From assembly GCA_014529385.2 (NCBI GenBank), contig CM043958.1, positions 75,201,169 through 75,265,168 of the forward strand: DNA of 64,000 bases, in the 5' to 3' direction. Under the pieces are notes generated by a model. That model did not search any database, was not told the DNA's origin, and saw nothing but the letters and a program-made list of their open reading frames with translations. Source of the stretch: Adiantum capillus-veneris. Its lineage: Eukaryota; Streptophyta; Polypodiopsida; Polypodiales; Pteridaceae. Of this stretch, positions 46,546 through 59,458 are shown piece after piece. Position 1 is the first letter of the stretch. Every line of letters begins with the position of its first letter. The position numbers and the translations under genes were made by a program.

Positions 46546-48050
46546 AGAAAGACATTGGAGCTGGTTAATATTTTTGCAATAGCATATGGTCCATTATGGA
46601 TGGATTAGAGAGATTGTTAAGAGGGGCAATATTTTCAGACACTTGGGAGTACCTATGGGGGAGGGGATGCCCTTCAAACAAGCTTTCGATTGGTGTTAGG
46701 ACATGCTTAAACAAAACATGAAAATATGGGAATTTATCTTGCTTCCATTTCATTGCTGGGCAAGACTCATCAACACCTTCTTGATACCGTACATTACCTT
46801 TCCCTCTCCATTCCTCCAACTTTCTTATAGGAACTGGAAGGCATTCCTATGGAGAAACAAAGAGATTAGAAGCTGGCCATGGCAATGGGGCAAGTGGGAG
46901 GCCATAGCCAAGCTAGGAAATCATTCACAGTTTGGCCCTATGTGCAAAATTGTTTCGGACTTTGCCCAAATCTGACCAGAGCTGGGCTTGTATGGTTAGG
47001 CAAATGGTGATGAATTCAAGTCTAAAATCTAGAGGGGGGAAGTGGTTAAATCTTGATATGAAAAACAGACTTTTGCCACCCAAAAGAGTGTAGTTAGAGC
47101 TAGGAAGTTTCACTAGTAAATTCATTGGAAAATGTTGCAAAGCTGCCTCCACACTCGTTCGGGATGAAGAGGCTAGATAATGGAAAAACATTGCTCTACA
47201 CCGGTCTCCTTGGGGACCCATTTTACATGCAAAGGGTTGGAAAACCTTGGCCTCTTTGTGGAACCACAGGGAAAGAGAATGACAGTCTCTAGAACAATTG
47301 AAAGAGGTCAATAGTTTGTCCCTCCAAGAAGAGGTCCTTGTTGGTAGACTCATGGATCTCCTTTCCCACATCTTCCTCCCACCATGCTCCACAATAGTCA
47401 AGTGGAAGGCGTGGAAGTGGCTTGTGGGGAAGTCTTTTCTCTCTTTCTCAACAAAGAGCATTTATGAGAAGCTAGCTTTCTTTGAGCAGTGTGTTGGGCA
47501 TCTCAACAACAAAACTTGGTCTAAAAAGTGGAGCAAGTCAAATGAATCCAGGTGTTGGAGAAAATATGGCACTCTGAATGCAAAGATGAGCAAATGGTTT
47601 TCCACTCGAAAATGATTTTTGGTTTGGGCCCGATTAGGGATAAGGCCAAAGTGAGGGGTTTGGGAAATGGAACCTCCATTGGATGCAACCAACAAACTGA
47701 GACCATATCCCACCTCATTTGGGGATGTCCTATGATCAAGCGCTTCACTGGAAGAGTGTGCAGATGGGTGTTTTTCCGGCTTGGCACCCCTATCTTCAAA
47801 CGAGACCTAGCACTTGGCTCTAGGCGCTTGGACAATGAAGATTTGAGGACATAAATTTCTTTAGCTAGAGCTGTAGTCCTGAAAGCAATATAGGTTTCTA
47901 GGAATGAACAATTATTCTTGAAAAAGAATGGAGTGTTGCATGGCGAACCATTGCTGGAAACTTGTGGATGACTTGTGTCAAGCAAGAGGAAGCGGCTTGC
48001 TAAGAAGAAGAGGATAGGTCCTTGATGGAGATATAATGCAATAGTGGACA
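46546..48050 (+). pseudogene. LINE ORF2, C-terminal part with zf-RVT
   Basis: It resumes after copia B at KTLELVNIFAIAYGP, the part that follows FADD in LINE RTs. GNIFRHLGVPMGEGMPFKQA, INTFLIPYITFPSPFLQL and WKAFLWRNKEIRSW follow. Near the end HLIWGCPMIKRF with upstream Cys gives a zf-RVT-like knuckle. Several frameshifts. Confidence 0.8.
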
Positions 48051-48752
48051 TTTTTTAATAAGGATTAATGGTACATTTAGGGCCAGTGGTCTCTAATCCC
48101 ACAGGGGGGCTTGCATCCATTGAATTGACTTTATTGTATATGTTGGATGCCCATGTGAAAAGGATATGCTAGTGTTTTCATGTATTATGTTGAGTTAATT
48201 TAAATCTAGGCCAATTAAGCATTTTAAAAAAAAGATTCAAAAAGGAATGTAAGTGTGTAAGATGCAAAATTTACATCCAAGTCTTCTACATCTTTTAAGC
48301 TATTGCAACTGATCTCCCACTCATCTATGCTTCAACACAACATCCCATCAAATGAATGGGCAAACTGAAAGAAGAAATCAAGATTGAGAACACCCTTACA
48401 ACTTGTTGCTTGCAAGAGCCTCAAAAGTGGATAAATATTCAACATGCACAAGATATATGGTTACTAATAAAGAAATACAGTTTCTTTTTAGATATTGCCC
48501 AAATATTCTCCCCCCTCCCCCCAAAAACCACCTCGAGAGACTCCTCTGCAAACCTAAACGAGGCCTCTTGCCAGTGTGGCACCATTGCGAGCCCTCCTCG
48601 TCTTGCTTTCCCAAGCCCCCTCCTCCCTCACTTATTGAACCGGCCCATGCTCCGACCCTCTCTGCTGTGCCTCCCCGAAATCATTGGCTGCGTCGATGAC
48701 ATTGCTACAACACCCTCATCTCTGACACCAACCCTGCTTTAGCTAGCCTCCG

Positions 48753-48872
<120 letters not shown>

Positions 48873-49288
48873 ACCTCCCCTCTCCTGCAATTCTCGCTCG
48901 CATGGCCACCTGACACACTCATGCATAGCCGCTAGAAAACTCACTCAGCAGGGGGTGAGAGAGAGAGACAACTCTTGATGTTACTAGGGTTACCTCCCCT
49001 ACTTTCATGTTGCCCCCGTGGTCCCACGTCAAAAACCCTTGCAGGTACTTCGGCCCCCAACAACTCTACAGGCATCATACTATCTGCAAGCTTATAACTC
49101 AAACATTGGGGGAGGTGGCAAGACGACATGTAGTCGGAAACTGCATGCATGAGCACGTAGGAGCAACAGAGAGTCGGTTCTCCACCTCATCTAGAATAGT
49201 GTAGAGAGTAGGAGAGAGAGAGTGTTGTGCTTCTAAAAGGACGTGGGAAGAGAGAAAAATGTGGAAGCAAAGAGCCAAAGACACACGT

Positions 49289-49306
49289 GCATATATATAT
49301 ATATAT

Positions 49307-49353
<47 letters not shown>
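49289..49353. repeat. (AT)n and (GA)n compound microsatellite
   Basis: An AT run of about 20 bp joins a GA run of about 45 bp. Confidence 0.95.
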
Positions 49354-49356
<3 letters not shown>

Positions 49357-50218
49357 CTAGCATCTCCGAGCGATTCCTCTACTCCCAAATTTTTCAACAT
49401 CGACACTACATACAAGAACTATGCTCATGAGAGGCGTTGTCAAGTCACTTTCACGGAAGTTGATGTAGTTTTTTTAATGGTTCAAGAACAACCAAAAAGT
49501 CTACATACTGGACCAACTCCTAAGGTATCGATACTCCAATGGTAGTTCAACAAACTTTGAAAATTTTATCGATGACTGATCAAAGCTTTTATGATGCTTG
49601 TGGGACATACAATTGTTGGCATGCAATCTTTTTAAGGACGCCCTTCTTACTAGTCAAGACATAGGAAACACCGAGCTTCATAATTTGATGAACAACCTCA
49701 ATAGAGCACTTTATAATGTGGACCCAATAATGGTTGTTGAAGAAGATGTTCATTAGTACCACCAAATGATACAACACCCAAAAGTTGGTGCACTTATAGC
49801 TTGATCTTTTTAATACACCATGATCCATATAGAGTCTCCTGTTCAAATAATCAAAGGTGGTAGATCGCATGGGAAAAACCCCACAAAGTGTTAATGTCCA
49901 TCGAAGTTCAAAACTCTTGATTACATTTAATCCATTTTTAATGATGAAGATGAAGGCAACCTACATGCAGGTTGGCAAATCCATGAACATTTCAATGGAT
50001 AAGGAGACTAGTAATCTCTTGGATCCATTTGATCCTTGTCATTGACTACATCACTCTTCAATTGCACGTGTAAACACCATCAAACTCACTCTTACGATAA
50101 GAATGTCTGAAGCATGGCCTTAGATTGTTTTGACATAAGTTAATATGCTATTCCTAACCATCTATAGAAGGCACTTCAACAACAAAGAAGGGTGCATCAT
50201 GCGCATTAATGCTAACTC

Positions 50219-50219
<1 letters not shown>

Positions 50220-50267
<48 letters not shown>
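50220..50267. repeat. (GT)n and (GA)n compound microsatellite
   Basis: A short GT run followed by a GA run of about 35 bp. Confidence 0.95.
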
Positions 50268-50269
<2 letters not shown>

Positions 50270-50860
50270 CTTTAGAGAGTAACTATCGAGGGACAAAGAC
50301 AACTAGTTGCCCTACAATCTTTCACAAGATGGAACACCTTTTAAAGCTTTTTTTTAAGGCCAAAGAGAGAAGCAAAAACAATTTAGGAAGTCCAAAGAGG
50401 GCAAATACAAACCCCACATGTCCAAAGCACTAGCGAAAATTTCTTGAAATGTGAGATGCGACAACTCTTACCTTCATGAAATTCAATTTCATAATTTGCA
50501 CGAAGGAGAGCCAAGAATCCTCAACCTCTAAGGTTAAGGAGGATTGACCTTAGAGGCGTACATGAATCGTATATTAGAGGCGTTTCGCAGGAGAGGGGGT
50601 CACCCCTTGTAAGCGCAATTGTGGAAGGTTTCGTGCAGATTGGCAGAGGTCAACTCTGCCCAGTTTCATAACTACGCTCAAATGGGTGGAGTTTTACCAA
50701 TTGAGGAGTCGAGGACGCCCACACATAAGCGTGCAAAAGCCAAGGTTGAAGAGGCGAGGTTACACAGATAATCCAACAAGGGTTGTCAAAAAACGAGGAG
50801 CGAAGATTGGCATAGATGAGCAATTAGCTTAGTTGAAAGAAATGTGTGGGAAACCGCTCT

Positions 50861-52071
50861 AATAAGAGATGCAATTAATCACTATGAAAATTGAGATAGA
50901 TATCCAGGGTGAGCCAAGGGGGGGCACACAATGAACATACACACACACACAAACACACGAATCACAGCTGTGTTTTGTGGGCAATGCATGTGATGTGGTT
51001 GAGTTTCTGGGACAGCTGGAGTCTTGTGCGGCCCTTCCCCCTCCCCCCCCCTCATTCAATTTTGTTGGGTGGCAAAAGTGTCCTACGTTTCTTTCTGCTT
51101 TTGGGAATTGAACTCTACAAGCCGCGCGCTATTATCTCCTCTTTCTTCGTCAACCTCCTCTCTCTAGAGCCCCATGTGGAGGCTCCAAATTTGAATCTCA
51201 GTATCTCTCTCTAGGCCTAGCTTGGCTTCCTAACTGTCTATCGAGCCTCTCACTCCCCGAAGCTTTTGATGAACTTTGAACCTCTCTCTCCAACCCAAAG
51301 CTTCTCTCTCTGGAGCCCACCATTACGCACATTGACATTCTGTTGTGAATCTGTGCACGCTGTGCTTGTGCGCGAGCGCCTTCTCCCTCTCTCTCTCTCA
51401 CCATAGCTCAAGGTGCCACAGTGCCACTGTGTATGCGCGTGCCTTTCTCTCTCTACCCGCATTCGCTAACGAATTTACCCACATCGACATCTGTGGGCGC
51501 TCGCCTTCTCTCTCTACCCACCACAATCGTTAACCTGATGACTGACAGCGGCTTCTGCCCGTCCCCTTCAAGAGAGCCTTTGTAGGTGTGAGGAAGGCAG
51601 CAGCAGCTGCAAATACGTTCAACCACCACCTGCACGCGCTCTCTTGCAGCTTTCAATCTCTCTCTCTTTTCGACAACGCTCTAGGTATGGTAGGTGGCCA
51701 CGACTCTCCCTCTCTCTGCTGCCTCCTCCTTTCTCCTATCGTAGCGTCAACCCAGCTGTTGATCGCCAAGCTTGAATGCAAGCAGCGGTCGGGGGACCTG
51801 TCCATGGTGGTGGCCCGAGAGCCTGCGATTAATGAGCTTCCATGTGCCCTCGCTTCTACCATTTCCTTCTTCTAGAGAAGAAGCAGACAACGCCGGCTAG
51901 ATCTGTTTCTTACGTGCCTCTTCCTACGTGCTTCCTGAACTCCCTGGCGCCATCGCTTACGTTTCCCCCTGCGAAGCTTCTGGAGCTGCCAAGCCTCGTT
52001 ATTGTTCAGCAGCAGTAGCAGCATTCCCGCCTGGGTTCGTCTTCGTCCCCTTTACTCTTCTGACCTAAAGC
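50861..52071 (+). promoter_or_regulatory. Upstream region and probable 5' leader of the thioesterase gene
   Basis: This stretch is richer in G and C than its surroundings and full of CTCTCT tracts (51160-51460, 51650-51720), a common feature of plant promoters and 5' leaders. I could not pick a TATA box or start site with confidence. An upstream open frame (51588-51875) could be a leader ORF or an extra exon. An in-frame TAA lies six bases before the chosen ATG at 52072. Confidence 0.4.
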
Positions 52072-54818
52072 ATGAGCTCCCTTGCGCGATCGTTCTTGCA
52101 TGGCAGCCTTTCGCGCAGGAAAGGGAGCGAAGAATGGCCTGCATTGCCTTCAGACGCTTTGCCTTCGCGATTAGCAGAACAATGCACGCCTGCACGAAGG
52201 TGGTATTTGCACTCTGTGAGATCTGTGGCTAGCGAGATCCCCAAACGCAGCAGCCTTCATACCACTCGAATCAACCATACAAGCCAAGATTTAAGTGTGG
52301 AAGCAAAGATTAGCAAGAAACGGGGTGCCGCACAGTTGCAGGAGCTAGATAGGAGGAATGTGGTAGATGAGCGTGCCCATTTGGTGCTCCCAGGCATCCC
52401 CAGGAAAGATGACGACAATGCACAGCTGGTTGCCCTCCTCATGGATAGAAAGACTTGGTTGCGAGATGTTGCTGTTGTTGCTGTCTTAGCAGCAGCGATC
52501 TTGGCTGCTGTTGCAGAGAAAGAGGCCGAACTGCAATTTCAAAGTTTGCCTCCACCAAGGAAAGATGCGGTAGATATGGGAGCTGCTGGAAGAGTGGGAA
52601 AAGAAGTTGTACATCAAGTACCGATTGATTCCATTCGGCGAGGAAGGCTTGTGGAAAATGGATTTGTGTACAGGCAGACTTTTGTTGTTCGATCATACGA
52701 AGTGGGATTTGATCGAGCGGCTTCTATTGGAACATTGGCCAATCTTTTTCAGGTACATAACCCTCTCGGGACAATCGTCCTCAACTGCTTTCTGTAAGTA
52801 TTGCTGACTCTTTTATTGCATGACATATTTGTTTCTTTGCAGGAGACGGCTCTAAACCATGTAGGAATGTCTGATTTTGTGGGCGATGGAATGGGAACTA
52901 CTCATGCCATGATGAGACATCGCCTAATTTGGGTGGTGACAAAGATGCATATTCAAGTTGTCAACTTTCCTGTTTGGTCAGTCTTATGCCACTGCATTTG
53001 CGATGATGGAAGCAAAGTGTCTGTGTTCTGACATGTTGCTTTGCTACTCATTTGATGCAGGGGGGATGTTGTTGAGATAGATTCATGGGTCAGTGCGTCT
53101 GGGAAAAACGGAATGCGCAGAGACTTTCTGGTTCGAGATTATTTGAGCGGTCATGTTCGTGCCAGAGCAACCAGGTAACTTGTTGACTCTGAATTTTCCA
53201 TTTGATCTCAATACTTTTTTGATGGTAGCTAGACTCGTATATGCTCTCTTGGAACTTATGGAAACATTGCACATGCAGAAACCGGGCAACAGTACATATT
53301 TGGAACTTGGCAGGTTTTAACTCTGGCACAATAAATGTCTTGGGAGAAGGCACGAGAGCATTTTTTTAGAGGATAAGACCATAACGATGACGCGAAAGAG
53401 AGTGTTATTAAGATTGCTAGCTCACTAAGTGTACACCTTGCACACGCGTATGTTTCCATGTAATCTTCCATCGATACTTGTTTCCACCTCTGACTAGTAT
53501 ATTGCACATATATTAAGCCTCATCGCAGGAAGAATGTTCTCCATGTACATCAAACTTGGTAAATATGGCATCATCTGCAGACTGTTTACAGCACAACTTC
53601 TCGGATGATGTCAATGATGACCGAATGCATTCGTTAAGGTCATAACAGTGTGTATGCCTCTCTGGACTTTTACACCTAGTTTAGTTGGAAGAAGATTTCT
53701 GCCCTTTTTGACAGTTTCAAAACAACATGGTGAAGGCAAAACACAGTAAAGAACTACAGCAATATAGCATGATAACTTATGGATGCTGTTAAGTTGCTGC
53801 TGGGAGCTTCTGCAAATTGCCATATTAGTTACATATAATTTTTTGAAATGCACTTTCCCTTAGATTTCTCAGATGCTTCAAGGTAGAGAACTGAATTACT
53901 TTTGTCCTGCAACTCATTCAGTGAGCAAGAATGCTTGCTCAAATTGATAGTGTGGAATTATTACATTGTTTTTGATTTTTAATTCTCAATGTCTGAATAT
54001 GAAATTGCTAATCCTTACCTGTCAAGCTTGTGACTGTTTTTGTCCTTGATGGATGGTGCAGTCATTGGGCAATGATGAATCAAGATACCAGAAAGCTCTC
54101 GAAGATGCCTGATGATGTGCGGGGTGAAATATCTCCTCATTTTTTGGAAAGGAGTGTTATGACAGATGAAACCTGTTCAAGAATACAGCGATTGGATGAT
54201 TCTGCACCATATATGAAAACTGGCCTTGTGGTACGCTTTCCGCTAATTCCCTTGATGTCCTGTTTACTGCATATTCTCTTGTGCAGTTTATTTTTTAAAG
54301 ATTTTCCTGATTACAAGTTTCTGGATTTTAAACAGCCTCGGTTGCATGACATGGATATGAACCAGCATGTGAATCATGTCAAGTATATCAGCTGGGTTTT
54401 GGAGGTATGCAACATAGCTACAAACCCACAGCATTTTCAAGAAAGTCTTGTGTTTTCTAAAATTACCGATTTGCCTATTTGTTCACAGAGTGTGCCACAA
54501 TCACTCTTGGTAGCATATGAGCTTATGGGCATGACCTTGGAGTACCGCAAGGAGTGCAGCCATTCTGATGTTGTCTGCTCTCTAACCTCGCCAGATTCGC
54601 CGCTTTCACCGTGTCTCGATGATGAAGAAGCTAAGTTACAATTGCCATTTACACAAAAACCTGCAGCTTATGATGTGTCTATGCCTCCCAGCATAAAAAA
54701 CCCTCGAATCACCTCCCCTGGCCCAATTCACTACACACATCTGCTTCGCTTGCAAGCAGATTCTACAGAAATCCTGCGCGGACGGACGATGTGGAGGCTC
54801 AAGAAGCGCTATTCATGA
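52072..54818 (+). CDS. FAT: Acyl-ACP thioesterase, plastid (FatA/FatB family), six exons
   Basis: It hydrolyses acyl-ACP to free fatty acid and ACP, ending plastid fatty-acid synthesis. Exons by reading: 52072-52752, 52843-52976, 53061-53174, 54062-54230, 54336-54404 and 54489-54818. All introns are GT-AG, and the 1497 nt joined give 498 residues without a stop. Residues 1-80 are Ser/Arg-rich like a transit peptide. 131-148 (RDVAVVAVLAAAILAAVA) is a hydrophobic segment as in FatB. YRQTFVVRSYEVG and SASGKNGMRRDFLVRDY are hallmarks of the first hotdog domain. MNQDTRKLSKMPDDVR begins the link to the second. The catalytic set is D373, N375 and H377 in DMNQHVNH, with E411 and C412 in LEYRKEC. Mixed FatA traits (SVPQSLL after VLE) and FatB traits leave the subclass open. 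The conserved ASIET is ASIGT here. It is longer than usual because of the N terminus. Confidence 0.93.
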
Positions 54819-55385
54819 TTATGTTTGCTTCTTGAAAGCTGGTCATTTCTCGAAGAAGCCTCCAAGAGGGTCGACATACATATATAGGAACAGCCAACCT
54901 CTTATCAATTCCATACAGGTTTCTTTGAAAAATGCGGTCTTATGCAGCATAGCTGCAAGCACCGCATCACCTCTTGGAGATACGCAGGCCACTAGCGCAT
55001 CTATCTAAAGGAGGCAATATTTGCAGATTAAAGGCTGGATTAGGGCCACAGAAGACATTATTGGCTGGCTTCTGTACATTTATGGAAGGTCTTCTGTGGT
55101 TGCAGCCATGTTCAACAAGAAGAAAGAGAGTGAAGGATGGATGCAATATAAGAAGTCAGCCACAGCACAGCTCCCACATCTTTTTTGGTTGTAGAGAGCG
55201 ACTATTTGTATCATTCATTGTGTAATGAAACTCATACCATTCTTTAATGTTTCTAATTTGCTCTCATCTCTGGGAGTAGTCATACCTGTTTAGAGCACTT
55301 GATTGGTTGTGGAAGGTTTGGAGAGCGTCTGCAGACCTGCTGAATGGGCGCTTTTTGAACTACGGAGAGTGTCTGCGACAGCAGG

Positions 55386-55386
<1 letters not shown>
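54819..55386 (+). other. Probable 3' untranslated region of the thioesterase gene and intergenic sequence
   Basis: No frame of interest. There is no canonical AATAAA in the first 400 bases; TGTAATGAAA near 55220 may serve. An 83-codon frame at 54974 has no domain. Confidence 0.4.

Positions 55387-55427
<41 letters not shown>
55387..55427. repeat. (CT)n and (CA)n compound microsatellite
   Basis: A CT run followed by a CA run of about 24 bp. A second CT run lies at 55466-55482. Confidence 0.95.
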
Positions 55428-55629
55428 ACACAGGCATCCGGGAGAGGCGGGACTCGTGAGAGCATCTCTCTCTCTCTCTCTCGGACAATATACTCTGGGA
55501 GATGATAATCTTTAAAGACCCCCTGGAATATGCTTGCGGGGCGGGCATAGTTTTTATGGTTTGGTCGGCCGATGCAGAAGCTGCAGAATTGCTTTTCAGT
55601 AGCTCTCTCTCTCTCTCTCCGTCGGGGCT

Positions 55630-55672
55630 AGATTTTTAAGGTCTCTTGGGATAGTTTCCTACGACGTTAAAA
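55630..55672 (+). repeat. Short dispersed repeat, copy 3, with poly(C) tail
   Basis: GATTTTTAAGGTCTCTTGGG, then ATAGTTTCCTACGACGTTAA, matches the copies at 6.96 and 8.83 kb. As in copy 1, GTCGG and a CT run come before it. A pyrimidine-rich stretch with a run of 13 C follows. Confidence 0.7.
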
Positions 55673-55699
55673 TTCTCTTCTTCTCCCCCCCCCCCCCCG

Positions 55700-56191
55700 C
55701 CCCCCCAACCCCAAAAACAATTCTCAAATAGAAAAAAAAGCTCTTCTCAAATTTCAATAACTCGTAATCTTGTTGAGTAGTTGCTGTGCATGGTTCTCTA
55801 TTACTTCGCTAAAATATCTGTCTCATGCATGGTCACACGTGCACTAGTTATTTGTCTTATATGCAACTTTGTAACTATGCCAATTTTGACATAGTTGCAT
55901 TAGTAACATCTTATTGATAACTACCTTGTCTGATTACAACATTAGTAGAAACAAGGTCTGCAGCCACGAAGACCTTTTGTTTTGTCAGTGGCTTGTGAAA
56001 TTATGGTTAGGGTATACTCTTGAAAGCATAGTTCACTCTTTATATTACTTGTGTTTCAAAAATTATTTTGAGTGGAATCAACTTCCACTTAAACATTGAC
56101 TTTCAAAAAATGAAAATTATCCAAGTGTAAGTATCTGTTTGCATTTCTTTGCTTGGCTCTCTTTGCTCTTGGAGCTTATGGTCGCTTCCAT

Positions 56192-56194
<3 letters not shown>
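55700..56194. other. AT-rich spacer, no gene recognised
   Basis: Only short frames. No similarity to the retroelements on the right until about 56380. Confidence 0.4.
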
Positions 56195-56230
<36 letters not shown>

Positions 56231-57560
56231 AGAGGGAAGAGAGAAGGGGTAAAAGCTATGTACAAAATAAGTGAAAGGGTGGGGAAGGGGGGAATAAGAA
56301 GCTTGTCAAGAGCTTGTTGGGTTGACATGAATATACCACGCTTAATTTACATGATCAAAGCATTGTTGCAAGACACTTTACATGATTTCATAGGAGAAAG
56401 AATTAGTTCCTCACTTATCATTACTCTTTTTTCTAGCATACATAATAGCATAATAATGAAGATGGAGAAGATGGAAAGCTTAAGTTTTGAAGCATGGCTC
56501 TTGGTTGGATTTGCACTCCATAGCAAAGAGTGTTGGTGTAGGCTCTCAACCTCTCTATTTTCTTGGAGAAGGAGAGGGAGCTCTTGCACTTAGCACTTCA
56601 CACAATGAGAGTGTGTATGAGTGTGTGGGAGAGTATACCCCCTAAGCAAGCCCCTAGCTTCCTTGGCCAACCCCCCTTTGTAGCTCATGCTTGAAGCTCA
56701 TTGGACCCCTCCAGGCCTAGCCAATCACAAGCAAGAGGTAAATCTAGTAACAAAGGTAGCCTTGGGACAAGTGTCTCCCTTGCCCCTTTGAGAGAGAGGA
56801 CTTGATAAATGTAAAAACAATTAATTAAATCTTCTCATTTATCATTGGACCCCTTGGGTGGCCAACCAATAGGCTTCAAGCACACCATGAGGGCAACATG
56901 AGGAGGAACTTGACAAGTGTCCTTTTTTCTTTCTTTGTACCAATCATGCCTTGTGTGAGTGTGCGTGTATGCTCTCTTATCCCCCCTCTTGTAGGGCTTG
57001 TCTCCTCCTTGTAGGGATTAGCTTTGACTTTTGCGCCACCTCAAGCCTCTCAACCTGGAGGGTGAACTTGTTTAGCGGTAGCAACATAACCATTATACTT
57101 AATTAACTTGGCATGAATAATACTTTTGCAAGAGAGAGAATTGACTACAATTGAGGAACGGATTTATGTGGAGCCGACGGTCCCCCCTTCAGTAGGTTTT
57201 TGTATTATAGATTCTCCCATCAAGAGAGACATGGTACAATACAATCTTTGTGTTCCTTGTGACGTAGGTGATGCAATAAAGATGAAAAGCTTCATACATT
57301 TAAATCATAACATAAACTTTGTAAAAGCATTAACCATCCTCCCGGCTTCAGTCCCAAGGCTTCAAACACCTTGAAGGTGGCGAGATCCAGCGGGGAATAA
57401 GGGCAGGGAAGAGGAAGAAGAAGTAACATACCAGAAAGAGAGAGTTTCTCACTTATCATCACTCTTCTTGCATAGCATATCTTAATAGCATAATAATGAT
57501 GATGAAGAAGATGACAAGCTTAAGCATTGGAGTGTAATGGAATTAGCCTTTTAACTTGAG
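56195..57560 (-). repeat. Rearranged LTR pieces of the E/F chromovirus family
   Basis: 56195-56227 is a CT run. 56380-56570 matches, inverted, the middle of E's LTR (TAGTTCCTCACTTATCATTA). 57063-57540 matches its end (TTGCTACC and AAGTTCACCC inverted). On the minus strand the end of one LTR comes before the middle of another, so at least two LTRs in the same direction are joined here. Confidence 0.65.
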
Positions 57561-57639
57561 TTGGAGCGGAAAGTGAATAACATATTAAGCATTTCCTTGA
57601 GCATTTCTTTGTGTGTAGATGTAGAATGAGAAAGAGAGT

Positions 57640-59099
57640 GCTTGGATGGAGAGAGCAACAATAACACATTACTTCATTAACATGGCCTGAACAATACTTG
57701 TAAAAGAGAGTGAAAGTTTAGAGAAATTGACACCAATAGAGGACCATATTAGTTGGATCCGGTCCCCCCTCCAATAGGTATTTGTATTATAGATTCTTTC
57801 AGGACGGAAGACTTGTTCACAATACAACTTATTGTGTTCATTGAGACCTTCTTGATGAGGTGAAGAGGACAAGCTTCACTCACCAAGCATTAGCATAACA
57901 ACAACAATAAACATGATTAGCATGAACTTGAAAAACGCCCAGCCTCAATCCCAAGACCTCAAACACCATGAAAGGTGAGGAGAGTTGAGAGGGAGTGAGG
58001 AAGAATAGAGAAGTAGAAGTAGCTCTACGAGAACGCAATACCCCTTGCACATAATCACACATAGCTCTTGTATCATAGCTTAGCATAGTGATAATGGAGA
58101 TTAGAGAGATTGATAAGCAAGCATAAGCATTCTCTCGTGTGGATTTGCATCCATAGTCAAGAGCTTGTTGTAGTAGGCACTCAACTTCTCAAGCTTGGAG
58201 AAGGAGATGGAGTTCTTGCTTCACAAGAGTGTGTGAAGAGAATAATGAGAGAGGGAGAGTGCACGTGGGAGGCTCAAATTAGAGAGAGAGAGAGAGGTAG
58301 CTTGGTCGACCCCCTTTGCTAGGCTTCCCTTGAAGCTCATTGGGCCATGTAGCCCTCTAGCCAATGAGAGCTTGGCTCCCTTCAGGGCAAGGCGTGTAGC
58401 CTCTTGACAAGTGTCCTTCTTTACCTCTTGTGAGGTTAAGCTAGCACCCCCCTTGCTTAAGCATAGCCGTTGCTTGCTTGAGCAGTGTGCCTCTACACCT
58501 GACATGTGGCCCCTTTCCTCTCATGAGAGTATGGGTCCTTGGTGAGGTGCACACACACTACCTACCTCCCTCCTTTGTAGGGCTCAGCCCCTCCTTTGTA
58601 GCTAGTTCTTTGAACTTGGTAAGCAGGCAGCCCCCCTGCTTAGGCACATCCCCTACTTAAGCAAGCTTCCCCCTTGCCTGCTTGGACATTAATTAACTAA
58701 AGTTAAAAATTAAAGACTATGTCTTAAGGATTTTAACACTTACCTTTGGAGGCTTTGATAAAGCCAACCCCAAGGTCTTTTAGAGCTTCATTAAGTGCAC
58801 CTTGCTCTTTTTTAAGATGCCTCCATTATAGACCCTTAATGAGATGCAGTCATCTCTCCCCTTGGTCCCATGGTGAGGTGAGCTTAAAGCACTTATGACA
58901 CCTAGCTCTTTGGTAGACTATCTCCCTTTTGGGCTCTAGTTAGAGATAACATTATCTCTCATTTAGGCCTATGGTTGAGATATGTCTACAAGCACACATC
59001 GATATTCTAACTCTTGTTTCCCTTTTATCTCCCCATATTAAATGATCAGTTTAACATGAGAAAATCATTTGGTAAAGTTAGATATTAGATTTTATGACA
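57640..59099 (-). repeat. 3' LTR of chromovirus F
   Basis: The LTR start (TGTCATAAAATCTAATATC on the minus strand) follows the purine tract CAAGAGAGAGGTAA. The far end is set by loss of similarity to E's LTR. The region is rich in TGCTTAAGCAAG-like strings. Confidence 0.65.
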
Positions 59100-59458
59100 T
59101 TACCTCTCTCTTGTAATCAGAGTCGCCCTCGACTATGAGGTAAGGAGGATAAAGCATACTCATTACTCCATTTTTACTTAGCGGGTAGAGGATCCCTTTT
59201 TACCCTATGACATCATTCTAGAGTGGATGACTAGTCCACTTGAGGCTTGAGAGACACCGTCTGCCGCGAGTATCCCTACTCTTTAGTCCATATCATACTT
59301 CTAAAGTAGATGACAAGTTCTACTTGGTGTTTGGGAGACGTCATCTCCACAAACATGATCCTAAGCATGTATACTCATTAAGTTTGTGCACAACAATGAA
59401 AAGAGAGAGTCTTATAAGACAAAAACATGGGTCATTTCAAAGAAATTTGTACAATTGC

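Larger units (their letters stand above)
40130..48233 (+). mobile_element. Second LINE, interrupted by copia B
   Basis: ORF2 pieces on the plus strand lie at 40130-41375 and 46546-48050, split by B. The order is: linker before RT, RT with FADD, post-RT region, zf-RVT. An A-run at 48226-48233 probably marks the 3' end. No endonuclease was seen, so the left end is a truncation or is too decayed; the limit near 40130 is approximate. I found no target duplication. Confidence 0.75.

Noticed and set aside
49589-50045. Pair of opposite-strand frames near 49.6-50.0 kb as genes
   Set aside because: No domain, no splice context, and isolated in microsatellite-rich DNA.
51588-51875. 95-codon frame upstream of the thioesterase as its first exon
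   Set aside because: No splice signal connects it in frame to 52072, and an in-frame stop lies just before that ATG. It may be a leader ORF.
55684-55699. Run of C as a regulatory G-quadruplex
   Set aside because: A single homopolymer run with one interruption; assembly error or slippage is as likely, and no four-tract pattern is present.
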